Shown: piece after piece, positions 9,496-17,201 of the stretch
Layout: each line of letters begins with the position of its first letter
Numbering within the stretch: position 1 is the first letter of the stretch
Origin: Streptomyces griseoloalbus
Lineage (GTDB): Bacteria > Actinomycetota > Actinomycetes > Streptomycetales > Streptomycetaceae
Assembly (NCBI GenBank): GCA_014650015.1
Contig: BMUD01000009.1
Location: 124,001 to 188,000, forward strand
Reading direction: 5' to 3'
DNA: 64,000 bases
Program-made: the position numbers and the translations under genes
Notes under the pieces: generated by a model
Told to the model about the DNA's origin: nothing
The model's input: only the letters and a program-made list of their open reading frames with translations
The model's database searches: none

Positions 9496-10578
9496 TCATC
9501 CCACCCCGACTTTGCCCTCGGGCACCAGATGCAGGTCGACGAGTTCCTCGCGGACCAAGTCCGCGTACACGGTGGCACCGTGAACGGAGGTGTGCGTATT
9601 GTCCCGTTTCTCGTTGTAGAGGTACAGCGCCTCGGAACCCTCCACGCCGAGGGCCTCCACCAGCGCCTTGGTCCGCGCGGTGAGGTCGATCAGCGGGACG
9701 TCCCGGTCGGCCGCGACGGAGCGGATGACGGCCGGATGGTCGACGCCGAGCCCGTTGACCAGCAGCGCGGTGGTGTTGTTCAAGGTGCCGTCGGCGCTGA
9801 ACCAGCGCCGCACGATCGGGGTCACCAGAACCGGCCGGCCGCCCCGTTCCCGCACGCCCGCCACCAGTGTCTCGAGGTTCGCCCGGTAGGTCGCCCCGTC
9901 GGTGGTCTTGTCGTTGTGGGCGAGCTGGATCAGCACGAGATCGCCGCGCCGGATGAGTGGCCCGACGGTGTCCCACAGGAGCGGGTTCCCGAGATAGCTG
10001 ACCGTACTCTCCCCGGAATCCGCGTAGTTGGCCACGGACAGGCCCTTGCGCAGGTACTGGGGCAGTTGCTGGCCCCAGCCCGCGTACGGGGCGCCGGGCT
10101 GGTCGCAGACCGTGGAGTCGCCGACCAGGAGGATCTGCCGGGCGTTCCGTGCCGGGCCGACCCGGATACCGGAGAGAGCGGGTGCGGCCCCGCCGACGGT
10201 GAGGTCGAGCCCGGGTGTGCCCTCGGCTCCGAGCGGCTCGCCCTCGGGCGTGCGGACGTTCACGGTGAAGCTCCGGACGATCCGCTCCCCGGCCGGTGCG
10301 GCGGTCTCCGGGAGCAGGGCGCGCCGGGTCTCGCCCCCGATGGCGGTGCTGGACGCCTCCTCTCCACCGAGGGTGACCCGCACGTCGTAGGTACCGGGCG
10401 GCAGATCGAAGTGGCAGGCGGTGGCCGTGCAGTTCTCGATGCCGGGGGAGGGCCGGTGCCCCGTGTGCTGCTGCGCCTGGGCCGGCACGGCCGACAGGCC
10501 GATGGCCGGCGCCACGGCCGCCGTGACGGCGGCCCGGCCGAGCGGTCGGCTTGCCGGGCCGGGCCGGCCCGGTCTCAT
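9496..10578 (-). CDS. Secreted SGNH/GDSL acetylesterase (rhamnogalacturonan-acetylesterase type)
   Basis: The protein has 360 residues. The signal peptide (RRP-poor, Ala-rich) ends near AQAQQ. An N-terminal beta domain (about 40-140) resembles the carbohydrate-binding sandwich that precedes some CE12 enzymes. The SGNH domain follows: LLVGDSTVCDQ (nucleophile Ser), SGESTVSY, LAHNDK (Asn of block III) and DNTHTSVHGA (Asp-His). Enzymes of this type remove acetyl groups from plant polysaccharides. Its ATG overlaps the stop of the GH43 lectin gene (ATGA), and it is the last gene of a three-gene operon for arabinogalactan- or pectin-like substrates. Confidence 0.85.
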   Translation of the reverse strand: MRPGRPGPASRPLGRAAVTAAVAPAIGLSAVPAQAQQHTGHRPSPGIENCTATACHFDLPPGTYDVRVTLGGEEASSTAIGGETRRALLPETAAPAGERIVRSFTVNVRTPEGEPLGAEGTPGLDLTVGGAAPALSGIRVGPARNARQILLVGDSTVCDQPGAPYAGWGQQLPQYLRKGLSVANYADSGESTVSYLGNPLLWDTVGPLIRRGDLVLIQLAHNDKTTDGATYRANLETLVAGVRERGGRPVLVTPIVRRWFSADGTLNNTTALLVNGLGVDHPAVIRSVAADRDVPLIDLTARTKALVEALGVEGSEALYLYNEKRDNTHTSVHGATVYADLVREELVDLHLVPEGKVGVG

Positions 10579-11987
10579 GCCCCGCGGGTCCACTGCTGGT
10601 TCGTCCCTCCGTTGCAGGTGTACGTGATGAGCGCCACCGAGTTGGCGGTGGCTCCCCCGGACACGTCCAGGCACTCGCCGGTCGCCCGCGACCGGAGGGT
10701 CACGTAGGAGCCGCTCGTGCCGAGCGACCACTGCTGGGCGTTGGCGGAGGAGGAGCAGTTCTCCTGGGTGACCGTGCTCGCGTTCTCCGTCAGGCACAGG
10801 GAGCTGTGCCGCGCGACGAGTTGGTGGTAGCCGCCGGCGACCGGCTTGAACCAGAACCCCTGGTTGCCGCCGCCGTTGCAGTCGTACTGCTTGATCTGGG
10901 CGCCCTGCCACAGCGACTGACCGGTCACGTCCGCGCACCGGCCGCTGTGCCGGGCGGCCAGCGTGTTGTACGTGGCGGACGTAGTGCTGATCGTCCCGGC
11001 GGCCGTGTCGACCGTGACCTCCGGGGACCAGGACAGGGACATCGAGGTGGAGGACGGGAAGGTCAACGGCAGCCACACGTACCGGGAGTCGTTGACGGTC
11101 CCGCCGAAGGAGTTGCCCCAACGGTCACCGAGATACAGGTACGAGGTGCCTGAGGAGCCCTGGACCGGCAGCACGAAGGCGGTCTGCGAGCCGAACCCGG
11201 TCGAGTCGCCGGCGTTGCGCATCGCCGACCAGGGTCCCGAGAGGCTGGTGGCGGTGGCGTACTGCTGCTGGTTGGGGTTCCAGCCGGTGGCGCCCGAGGT
11301 CAGCATGAAGTAGACGCCGCCCCGCTTGAACAGCGCCGGGGCCTCGCGGTGGCCGCCGGGCCAGGGGTTGGCGACCAGGCTCGCGATGCCGGTGTAGTCG
11401 GCGGTGAGCCGGTAGATGTGCAGGTCGTAGTTCTCACGGGCGGCGGAGACCATGTAGCCGGCGCCGTCGGTGTCCGTGAACACGGTGATGTCGCGGGACA
11501 TGTGCTGCCCGAGCGGCCGGAAGCTGCCCCGCCAGGTGTAGTTCCCGTCCACGGTGTCGGAGACGGCGACGGCGGCGCGGGCCTCGCCGTAGTCGCTGCC
11601 GTTCTCCTTGTGCATCCACATCACGAACTGGCCGGTGGCGGCGTTGTACATGACCTTGGGCCGCTCGATGTTGGCGGTGGCGAGCTCAGGATGACTGGCC
11701 TCGGTGAGGACGTGGTTGCGGAACTCCCAGTTCTTCAGGTCGGTGGAGCGGTAGGCGTCCACGTAGCGGAAGGTGTTGTCGGCGTTGCGGTGCTCGCCGA
11801 ACCAGTAGTAGTACGCCCCGACCTTGAGGACACCACCGCCGTGGGCGTGCACGGGGCTTCCCGAACCGTCGGTGAACTGAATGCCGTTGACGATCGTCTG
11901 CGGTGCGGCCTGCGCCGGGCCGGCGGTGGCGACCGCGCCGGCGAGCGCGAGGCAGAGGGCGGCCAGCACGGCGTACACGCGTCTCAT
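10575..11987 (-). CDS. Secreted GH43 enzyme with ricin-type lectin domain (exo-beta-1,3-galactanase type)
   Basis: The protein has 470 residues. A Sec signal ends near PAQAAPQ. The catalytic five-bladed propeller (about 35-335) contains VHAHGGGVLKVGAYYYWFGEHR, NIERPKVMYN, SRDITVFTDTDGAGYM and EAPALFKRGG, the pattern of GH43 subfamily 24, whose members release galactose from beta-1,3-galactan; Glu in EAPALFK is the likely acid. Residues 340-470 form a ricin beta-trefoil (CBM13) with three QxW-like repeats: NQGFW, AQQWS, NQQWT. One nucleotide separates it from the upstream GH43 gene, and it overlaps the esterase gene by 4 nt. Together they suggest arabinogalactan breakdown. Confidence 0.85.
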   Translation of the reverse strand: MRRVYAVLAALCLALAGAVATAGPAQAAPQTIVNGIQFTDGSGSPVHAHGGGVLKVGAYYYWFGEHRNADNTFRYVDAYRSTDLKNWEFRNHVLTEASHPELATANIERPKVMYNAATGQFVMWMHKENGSDYGEARAAVAVSDTVDGNYTWRGSFRPLGQHMSRDITVFTDTDGAGYMVSAARENYDLHIYRLTADYTGIASLVANPWPGGHREAPALFKRGGVYFMLTSGATGWNPNQQQYATATSLSGPWSAMRNAGDSTGFGSQTAFVLPVQGSSGTSYLYLGDRWGNSFGGTVNDSRYVWLPLTFPSSTSMSLSWSPEVTVDTAAGTISTTSATYNTLAARHSGRCADVTGQSLWQGAQIKQYDCNGGGNQGFWFKPVAGGYHQLVARHSSLCLTENASTVTQENCSSSANAQQWSLGTSGSYVTLRSRATGECLDVSGGATANSVALITYTCNGGTNQQWTRGA

Positions 11988-11988
11988 C

Positions 11989-12720
11989 TCAGACCCCCTC
12001 CCCCGCCGCGCCGTCGGCCACGGGGACGCCGAAGTCGGGGGTGCCGTCCGCCTTCCAGCCGAGCGTCTGGACGCGGGTGTGCCGGTTGGGGTCGTGCAGC
12101 GGGTCGCCGTCGATCTCCTTGTACTGGCGGGCGTGGCAGACGAGGACGTCGGTGCGGCCGTCCTCGGCGACCGTGAAGCAGTTGTGGCCGGGGCCGTACT
12201 GCTTGGTGGTGTCGTTGCTGGTGAAGACGGGGACGGGCGACTTGGCCCAGCTCGCCGGGTCCATGAGGTAGTTGGCGTCGGTGGCGCTGGCCGAGTAGGT
12301 CACCCGGATGCGGATCGCCCATACGTCCTCGGCGGGCGCGGCGGCGAAGTGGATGTACCACTTGCCGCCGACGCGGTGCATCTCCGGCGCCCGGATGTGG
12401 GCGCCCATGTCACCGGTGGGGTGCGCCCGCCGGATGACGGACTCTGCGGCGGCGCCCAGGCCGTTCAGCGTGCGCGAGCGCCGCAGGATGATCCGGTCGT
12501 ACTCGGGGGCGGTGGCGGTGAAGTAGGAGAAGCCGTCGGTGTGGCGGGTGATGTGCTGATCGGCCCGGTTGCGGACGAGCGGGTTCACGTAGGGGGCCGC
12601 CTTCGGGCGCGCGGCGGGGCCGGCGGGGGTGGCGGCGGCCAGGGCACCTGCGGCGAGGGCACCCTTCAGCAGGAGTCTGCGGGCGGGGGGTGGGTCGGGC
12701 AGGTCGGCGGCGCGGCTCAT
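11989..12720 (-). CDS. GH43 (subfamily 26-like) arabinofuranosidase with internal deletions, probably inactive
   Basis: The protein has 243 residues and a Tat/Sec-type leader (RRLLLKGALAAG). The N-terminal blade (NPLVRNRADQHITRHTDGF, AHIRAPEMH) and the C-terminal blades (YGPGHNCFTV, KEIDGDPLHDPNRHTR) match exo-1,5-arabinofuranosidases. However, WAIRIRV runs straight into TYSASATDANY, and ANY into LMDPASW. In intact relatives about 100 and about 12 residues lie there, including the blade-3 Asp (SLDATTF) and the acid Glu (NEGPAVLK). The reading frame is kept open. First gene of the operon, so it may persist as a leader cistron or binding protein. The comparison is from remembered homologues. 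Confidence 0.7.
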   Translation of the reverse strand: MSRAADLPDPPPARRLLLKGALAAGALAAATPAGPAARPKAAPYVNPLVRNRADQHITRHTDGFSYFTATAPEYDRIILRRSRTLNGLGAAAESVIRRAHPTGDMGAHIRAPEMHRVGGKWYIHFAAAPAEDVWAIRIRVTYSASATDANYLMDPASWAKSPVPVFTSNDTTKQYGPGHNCFTVAEDGRTDVLVCHARQYKEIDGDPLHDPNRHTRVQTLGWKADGTPDFGVPVADGAAGEGV

Positions 12721-12753
12721 GCGGTCTGCCTCTCGTCGGGGAAGACGATGCAG

Positions 12754-12767
12754 TTCGTCATATCGAA
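12754..12767. promoter_or_regulatory. Candidate operator of the GH43 operon
   Basis: TTCG-TCATAT-CGAA is a short inverted repeat (4-bp arms, 6-bp centre) located 34 nt upstream of the first gene of the carbohydrate operon. It lies where a repressor would act. No regulator gene is adjacent. Short palindromes arise by chance, so this is tentative. Confidence 0.35.
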
Positions 12768-12851
12768 CGACATCTGACATGGCGAACGCCGACAAGGTAA
12801 AGGCGTGTCACGGGGAGGTCAACGGGTCCGACGTGGCCGGGATACCGGTCG

Positions 12852-13682
12852 TCAGGCGGCGGGCTCGAAGGCGTGCATCTCGTCGCCCTCGGGCTGCACC
12901 ACGCCGTAGGTGCCCTCGGGGACGGCGTTCCAGGCGCCGGGCAGGTCGCCCAGGGGCTCGGAGACGATGAGGCGGGCGTCGTCGGAGATCTCGCGCAGGA
13001 AGGCCACGTCCGGGTGGAGGGAGCGCAGAGTGTCCACGCGCGTGCTGTAGAAGAGCGAGCGCGATCGCTTCTGGCTGGAGTAGCGGAACGCCCACAGGCG
13101 CACGCCGTCGGTGACCGAGACCGTCATCTGCAGCGGGAACTCCACGCCGTGCTCGTGGCCGACGCGTTCCACCAGGCCGGCCATCCGGGCGACGGCACCG
13201 GGCGGATCCTCCTCCAGGCCGAGGGTCAGCGACAGGTAGAACATCATCTCCGAGTCCGTTGAACCCTCGACGTACGGGAACAGGCCGGGCTCGACGGACA
13301 GGGCGAGGTCGCGCCGGACACGGTGGAACTCGGCGATCGCGCCGTTGTGCATCCACATCCAGCGGCCGTGCCGGAACGGATGGCAGTTGGTCTGCTGCAC
13401 CGCCGTACCGGTCGAGGCCCGGATGTGGGCGAAGAAGAGCGGCGAGACGACGTGCTCGGCGATCTCCCGCAGGTTGCGGTCGCTCCAGGCCGGTCCGATG
13501 TCCCGCACGACGGCGGGGCTGTCCTTGTCCGGCACGTACCAGCCCACGCCGAACCCGTCGCCGTTGGTCGTCTCGACGCCCATCTTGGCGTGCAGGCTCT
13601 GATCGATCAGTGAGTGGACCGGTCTGTAGAGGATGCTGTCGAGCAGGATGGGAGTGCCCGAATAGGCGAGCCAACGGCACAT
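12852..13682 (-). CDS. Class II glutamine amidotransferase
   Basis: The protein has 276 residues. It begins MCRWLAYSG, giving the N-terminal nucleophile Cys2 after Met removal. TTNGDGFGVGWY, FFAHIRAST, QQTNCHPF and WMWMHNGAI are the glutamine-binding and oxyanion motifs of the Ntn-hydrolase fold. It resembles YafJ/EgtC-type single-domain amidohydrolases. No ergothioneine biosynthesis genes are near, so an EgtC role is not supported. It may deaminate glutamine or hydrolyse a gamma-glutamyl bond. It lies 77 bp downstream of the lipid kinase gene on the same strand. Confidence 0.85.
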   Translation of the reverse strand: MCRWLAYSGTPILLDSILYRPVHSLIDQSLHAKMGVETTNGDGFGVGWYVPDKDSPAVVRDIGPAWSDRNLREIAEHVVSPLFFAHIRASTGTAVQQTNCHPFRHGRWMWMHNGAIAEFHRVRRDLALSVEPGLFPYVEGSTDSEMMFYLSLTLGLEEDPPGAVARMAGLVERVGHEHGVEFPLQMTVSVTDGVRLWAFRYSSQKRSRSLFYSTRVDTLRSLHPDVAFLREISDDARLIVSEPLGDLPGAWNAVPEGTYGVVQPEGDEMHAFEPAA

Positions 13683-13707
13683 GTCCACCGCCTTCCCGGT
13701 CCTGCGG

Positions 13708-13766
13708 GGACCGTCGTCCCGTCGGCCCTCTTCACGGACCGTCGTCCCCTCGGTCCCCTTCACGGA
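13708..13766. repeat. 28-bp tandem repeat, about 2.1 copies
   Basis: Copies begin GGACCGTCGTCCC at 13708 and 13736, and a third partial copy at 13764. The first two differ at three or four positions. The last copy reaches the stop region of the lipid kinase gene, so the array lies at and just beyond its 3' end. Confidence 0.6.
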
Positions 13767-15076
13767 TCGTCCCCCGGCGTCGCCGCCCGCCGTCCCAGCG
13801 CCAGCCGGATCACGCGCGGCCACTCGGGGGCACCACTGCCCCACCGCGTACCCATTCGGCCGCGCGGGACGCGGACCCGTAGGGCTCCTGGGGCGGTCCG
13901 GCACACCACCGGTACCGGCAGCAGGACGTGCTCCCCGTCGACACCGGCCGGGACGGTCGGGGTGTCCGCCTCCACGACGACTTCCTCGGCGGTGATCCGC
14001 AGCAGGCCGGCCGCGCGGGGACCGCGCGCCATCCCCGCGGCCCGCACCGCGCTCTCCACCCGCACACCCAGTACCCCCAGCCGTCCGGAGTCCAGCCGCT
14101 CCCTGCGTCCCGGCCGGGACGCGTCGACCGCCCTCCGGTACGGGTTGTTGCTGACGAGCAGGGCCTGCAGCCCGTCCGCACACGTCCCGTCCGCCCGCAT
14201 CCGCAGCCGGGGCGCCGAGGGACCGGACAGTAGTCCGGGCATCATCCTGAGCGTGGTCTGCCGCTTCTCCTCCCGGTACGCGGGCTCGCCCACGACCGCC
14301 GCGTACGTGCCGAAGGAGGCGTTGTTGACGAACACCCGGCCTGCGGCGAACCCGAGGTCGACGCGGAGTTCGACGCCGTCCGTCAGGGCGTCCAGGGCCC
14401 TCGCCGGATCCTTCCGGTCGAGTCCGAGGTCGAGCGCGAAGTGGTTGCGGGTACCGGCCGGGATCACCATGAACGGCACGCCGTGCCGGGCGGCCACCTC
14501 CGCCACCAGGGCCTGGGTCCCGTCCCCGCCGGCCACCGCCAGCAGGTCGGCTCCGTCGCGTACGGCGTCCTCTGCCAGCCCGGCCACGTCCTGGTGCCCG
14601 GCGCCGAGCAGGACCACCCGGACGCCCGCCGTACGCGCCCGGTCCGCCAGCCGGAAACGGTCGACCTTGCCGCCGCCGGAGCGCGGGTTCATCACCGCCC
14701 AGGGACGGCTGGGCGGCGGGGCGGGTACCGGCTCGGTGGGTCCGGGCGCCACCGCCCTCCGCGCCGTGCCCACGGCCACCGCCCACAGCGCCAGGGACAG
14801 CGCGGCCGGTCCCAGCATCCCGCCTGCGGCGTACAGCGCCAGCACCGTCAGCGGAGCCGCCATGCACAGCACCGCGCCGACGATCCGCATCGCTCCGAAG
14901 CGGGCGAGCGTCCACCACAACCCCACGGCGGCCAGGGCCAGTCCGGCGATGCCGAGCAGCGCCCAGAGCACGCCGCGCAGACTGGCGGCGACGAACGGGA
15001 CCAGCACGGCCGCCGCGAGGGCGAGCAGGGCCAGTCGCGCCCACGCCGCGTCCTGCTGGCTGACGTTCCGCGACAC
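13760..15076 (-). CDS. Diacylglycerol/sphingosine-kinase-fold protein with N-terminal membrane domain
   Basis: The protein has 438 residues with a GTG start at 15076. About 105 N-terminal residues form four membrane helices. A DAG-kinase catalytic domain follows: NPRSGGGK near 130, VAGGDGTQALVAEVA (nucleotide-binding GGDGT), PAGTRNHFALDLGL, and FVNNASFGTYA. It probably phosphorylates a lipid at the membrane. Ten nucleotides separate it from the upstream DUF7144-like gene, so the two with the SHOCT gene form one operon reading from 16035. Confidence 0.85.
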   Translation of the reverse strand: MSRNVSQQDAAWARLALLALAAAVLVPFVAASLRGVLWALLGIAGLALAAVGLWWTLARFGAMRIVGAVLCMAAPLTVLALYAAGGMLGPAALSLALWAVAVGTARRAVAPGPTEPVPAPPPSRPWAVMNPRSGGGKVDRFRLADRARTAGVRVVLLGAGHQDVAGLAEDAVRDGADLLAVAGGDGTQALVAEVAARHGVPFMVIPAGTRNHFALDLGLDRKDPARALDALTDGVELRVDLGFAAGRVFVNNASFGTYAAVVGEPAYREEKRQTTLRMMPGLLSGPSAPRLRMRADGTCADGLQALLVSNNPYRRAVDASRPGRRERLDSGRLGVLGVRVESAVRAAGMARGPRAAGLLRITAEEVVVEADTPTVPAGVDGEHVLLPVPVVCRTAPGALRVRVPRGRMGTRWGSGAPEWPRVIRLALGRRAATPGDDP

Positions 15077-15086
15077 GACGCGGAAC

Positions 15087-15536
15087 TCAGCCCTCGGAGC
15101 GGGAGCCCGAACGCGGCACGCACAGCGCCCAGATGATGAACCCGGAAAAGGCGATCATCACGACGGACCAGACCGGGTAGTACGGCAGGGACAGGAAGTT
15201 GGCGATGATGAGGAGCCCGGCGATCGTCACGCCGGCGACGCGGGCCCACATGGCTTCCCGGACCAGGCCGAGGCTGACGAGCACCGCGAGGACGCCGAGC
15301 GCCAGGTGAGTCCAGCCCCAGCCGGTGAGGTCGAACTGGAAGACGTAGTTCCGCGTCGTGACGAAGACGTCGTCCTCGGCGATGCCCATGATGCCCCGGA
15401 GGATGTCGAGCACTCCCACGATCATGAGCGTGACGGCGGCGAAGACCGTCAGGCCTCCGGCCCACTGCCGCTTCGCCGACGGCGCGTGTGCGCCGGTGGT
15501 GCCGCGTGCGCCGCGTGTCGGATGTGTCGCTGTCAT
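15087..15536 (-). CDS. Four-helix membrane protein (DUF7144-like)
   Basis: The protein has 149 residues. After a ~25-residue polar N-terminus come four hydrophobic segments, with DILRGIMGIAEDDVFVT and FDLTGWGWTHLALG between helices 1 and 2. This arrangement is common in actinobacterial small membrane proteins annotated DUF7144. No enzymatic motif. It is the middle gene of a three-gene operon between the SHOCT gene (28 bp upstream) and the lipid kinase. Confidence 0.8.
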   Translation of the reverse strand: MTATHPTRGARGTTGAHAPSAKRQWAGGLTVFAAVTLMIVGVLDILRGIMGIAEDDVFVTTRNYVFQFDLTGWGWTHLALGVLAVLVSLGLVREAMWARVAGVTIAGLLIIANFLSLPYYPVWSVVMIAFSGFIIWALCVPRSGSRSEG

Positions 15537-15564
15537 GCCGATGCCTCACTTCGGTGTCGTGTGG

Positions 15565-16035
15565 TCAGCGCCCTGCGGACGAAGAGAACGGATCCTTGTG
15601 TTCCGCCGGGCCGTGGCCGCTCAGGACCAGTTCCTTGGCCCTGCGGAACTCCTCGTCCGAGATGTCGCCGCGGGACTTGATCTCGGACAGCCGGGCGAGT
15701 TCGTCGACGCTGCTGGTGCGGCCGTTGGCGCCCTTGGCGGTCTCGCGGACGTAACTGTCCAGCGCCTCCTGCTGTGCGCGCGCCTGCGCGATCTCACGGC
15801 GCCCCATGTTCTTGCCCCGGACGATCACGTAGACGAAGACGCCCAGGAAGGGCAGGACGATGGTGAACACCAGCCAGCCGGTCTTGGCCCAGCCGCTCAG
15901 GGCGTCGTCGCGGAAGATGTCCATGACGATCCGGAAGAGCAGGACGAACCACATGATCCACAGGAAGAAGACCAGCATGGTCCAGAAGGCGCTCAGCAGC
16001 GGATAGTCGTACGCGAGGTACGTCGCACCACTCAT
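15565..16035 (-). CDS. Membrane protein with PLDc_N-like helices and C-terminal SHOCT domain
   Basis: The protein has 156 residues. GGAGG lies 6 nt before the ATG. Two membrane helices (about 15-37 and 50-72) carry WIMWFVLLFRIVMDIF and GWLVFTIVLPFLGVFVYVI, typical of PLDc_N-type stress membrane proteins. The C-terminal part SVDELARLSEIKSRGDIS followed by DEEFRRAKELVL is a SHOCT oligomerisation motif. It is the first gene of the operon leading to the lipid kinase. A 17-bp palindrome lies 80 nt upstream of the start. Confidence 0.85.
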   Translation of the reverse strand: MSGATYLAYDYPLLSAFWTMLVFFLWIMWFVLLFRIVMDIFRDDALSGWAKTGWLVFTIVLPFLGVFVYVIVRGKNMGRREIAQARAQQEALDSYVRETAKGANGRTSSVDELARLSEIKSRGDISDEEFRRAKELVLSGHGPAEHKDPFSSSAGR

Positions 16036-16368
16036 CTCGGTCCTCCGTTCCGGGCCTGCGCCCGACATGTCATCCGGCCCCGCGCCCAGCGTCCGCTCGG
16101 CCGACGCCCACTGCCTCACCCGGGACGGGTGAAATGCCGGAGCCCCACGGGGAAGGGGAAGGGGTCTCGGCCCCAGGGGCCGGGACGACCGCGGCGAACA
16201 CCACCGAGCGGGCGCCACCGACGGCAGGGACGAGGCGCTGTGCCGTGCACCAGCGGCCGGACGCGGCCGCTCGCGCTCGGCGTGCCGTTCCGGCGTGCGG
16301 GTCCGGCCGCCGGGTACGGGGCGTGCGGCGGGTGGCCGCGGGGCCTTCTTCCGGCCGCAGGTGCCCTC
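16036..16368. other. 333-bp gene-free region
   Basis: No reading frame here shows protein-like composition on either strand. The only structure I see is the palindrome at 16116-16132 and its downstream box at 16090-16096. The remainder, up to the end of the HdeD gene at 16369, shows nothing recognisable. Confidence 0.6.
16116..16132 (-). promoter_or_regulatory. 17-bp palindrome TCACCC-N5-GGGTGA, copy 1
   Basis: The perfect arms TCACCC and GGGTGA flank GGGAC. It lies 80 nt upstream of the SHOCT gene start. On the minus strand, GCGGACG follows 19 nt later (16090-16096). The same composite occurs upstream of the HdeD and 65-residue-protein genes, which makes a chance origin unlikely. It could be a repressor or activator site, or part of an alternative promoter. 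Confidence 0.65.
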
Positions 16369-17034
16369 TCAGCCGGTCCCCGCGGGACGGCGGGGCGCCC
16401 CTGCCATGCCTGACCTGCGCAGTGCGGCCCGCCAGGCCAGGGCGATGGCGACCTCGACCAGTCCGAGGAGGACGAGCCACAGGCCGAGGAGCCGGGTCAG
16501 CGCCCGGGCCGATTCCGCGGGCAGGGCCAGTACGACGATCCCCGCGACGACGGCGAGCAGCGCCGCGCCGAGGACGACACCGCGGTGCGGCAGGTCCCGC
16601 GAGGCGATGGCCGTGAAGAGGGTGAGCATCCCCGACACCAGCCAGACCACTCCGACGATCAGGGAGAGGGCGGCGATGGTCTGCAGCGGGTGACGCAGGC
16701 AGAGCACTCCGGCCAGGACGTACAGCACCGCCAGCAGGAGTTCGGGCAGCCGTGCGCCCTGCTCCTCCCGCCCGAGGACGCCGACGAACCGGAACGCCCC
16801 GGTCACCAGCAGGTACAGGCCGATGAGCACCGCGAGGACGTGCAGCGTGGTGTCCGGCCACACCAGCACGACGATGCCCGGCACGAGGGTGGCGACGGCG
16901 GAGGCGAGGATCCACTGCCACGAGCGCCCGAGTGTCCCCAGGAGTTCGGCGGGGCCGTCCGGCAGGCCGGGGGTCGCGCCGTCGCGCAGGTGCGTCCGTC
17001 CAGCGCCGGGTGCCGGACCAGGTGTCGCGCTCAT
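16369..17034 (-). CDS. HdeD-family membrane protein
   Basis: The protein has 221 residues with ATG at 17034 after GAAGGAGGAG. Six hydrophobic helices come in three pairs, with motifs such as PGIVVLVWPDTTLHVLAVLIG and VSGMLTLFTAIASR characteristic of the HdeD acid-resistance membrane family (DUF308). Function in actinobacteria is unproven and presumed to be stress-related. A polar Pro/Gly-rich N-terminus of ~45 residues precedes helix 1. It is divergent from the DUF2252 gene; the shared intergenic region carries palindrome copy 2, 78 nt from this start. Confidence 0.85.
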   Translation of the reverse strand: MSATPGPAPGAGRTHLRDGATPGLPDGPAELLGTLGRSWQWILASAVATLVPGIVVLVWPDTTLHVLAVLIGLYLLVTGAFRFVGVLGREEQGARLPELLLAVLYVLAGVLCLRHPLQTIAALSLIVGVVWLVSGMLTLFTAIASRDLPHRGVVLGAALLAVVAGIVVLALPAESARALTRLLGLWLVLLGLVEVAIALAWRAALRRSGMAGAPRRPAGTG

Positions 17035-17112
17035 GACTCCTCCTTCCGCGAAGCGCACTCGGGCCGCAGCGCGAGCGCGGGACCAGCCTTCCGCCCGGCC
17101 GCCGTCGCCGGG

Positions 17113-17129
17113 TCACCCACGACGGGTGA
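17113..17129 (-). promoter_or_regulatory. 17-bp palindrome TCACCC-N5-GGGTGA, copy 2
   Basis: Arms TCACCC and GGGTGA surround ACGAC; three of five centre bases match copy 1. It lies 78 nt upstream of HdeD and 72 nt upstream of the DUF2252 gene, so it could control both. GCGGAAG follows on the minus strand 18 nt later (17088-17094). Confidence 0.65.
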
Positions 17130-17201
17130 TCCGGTCAGGGCGCGGGCGCGGTGGGATGGGCGGCGAGCAGTCGTCGTACACGGCGCAGGCGGGAGACAGC
17201 G

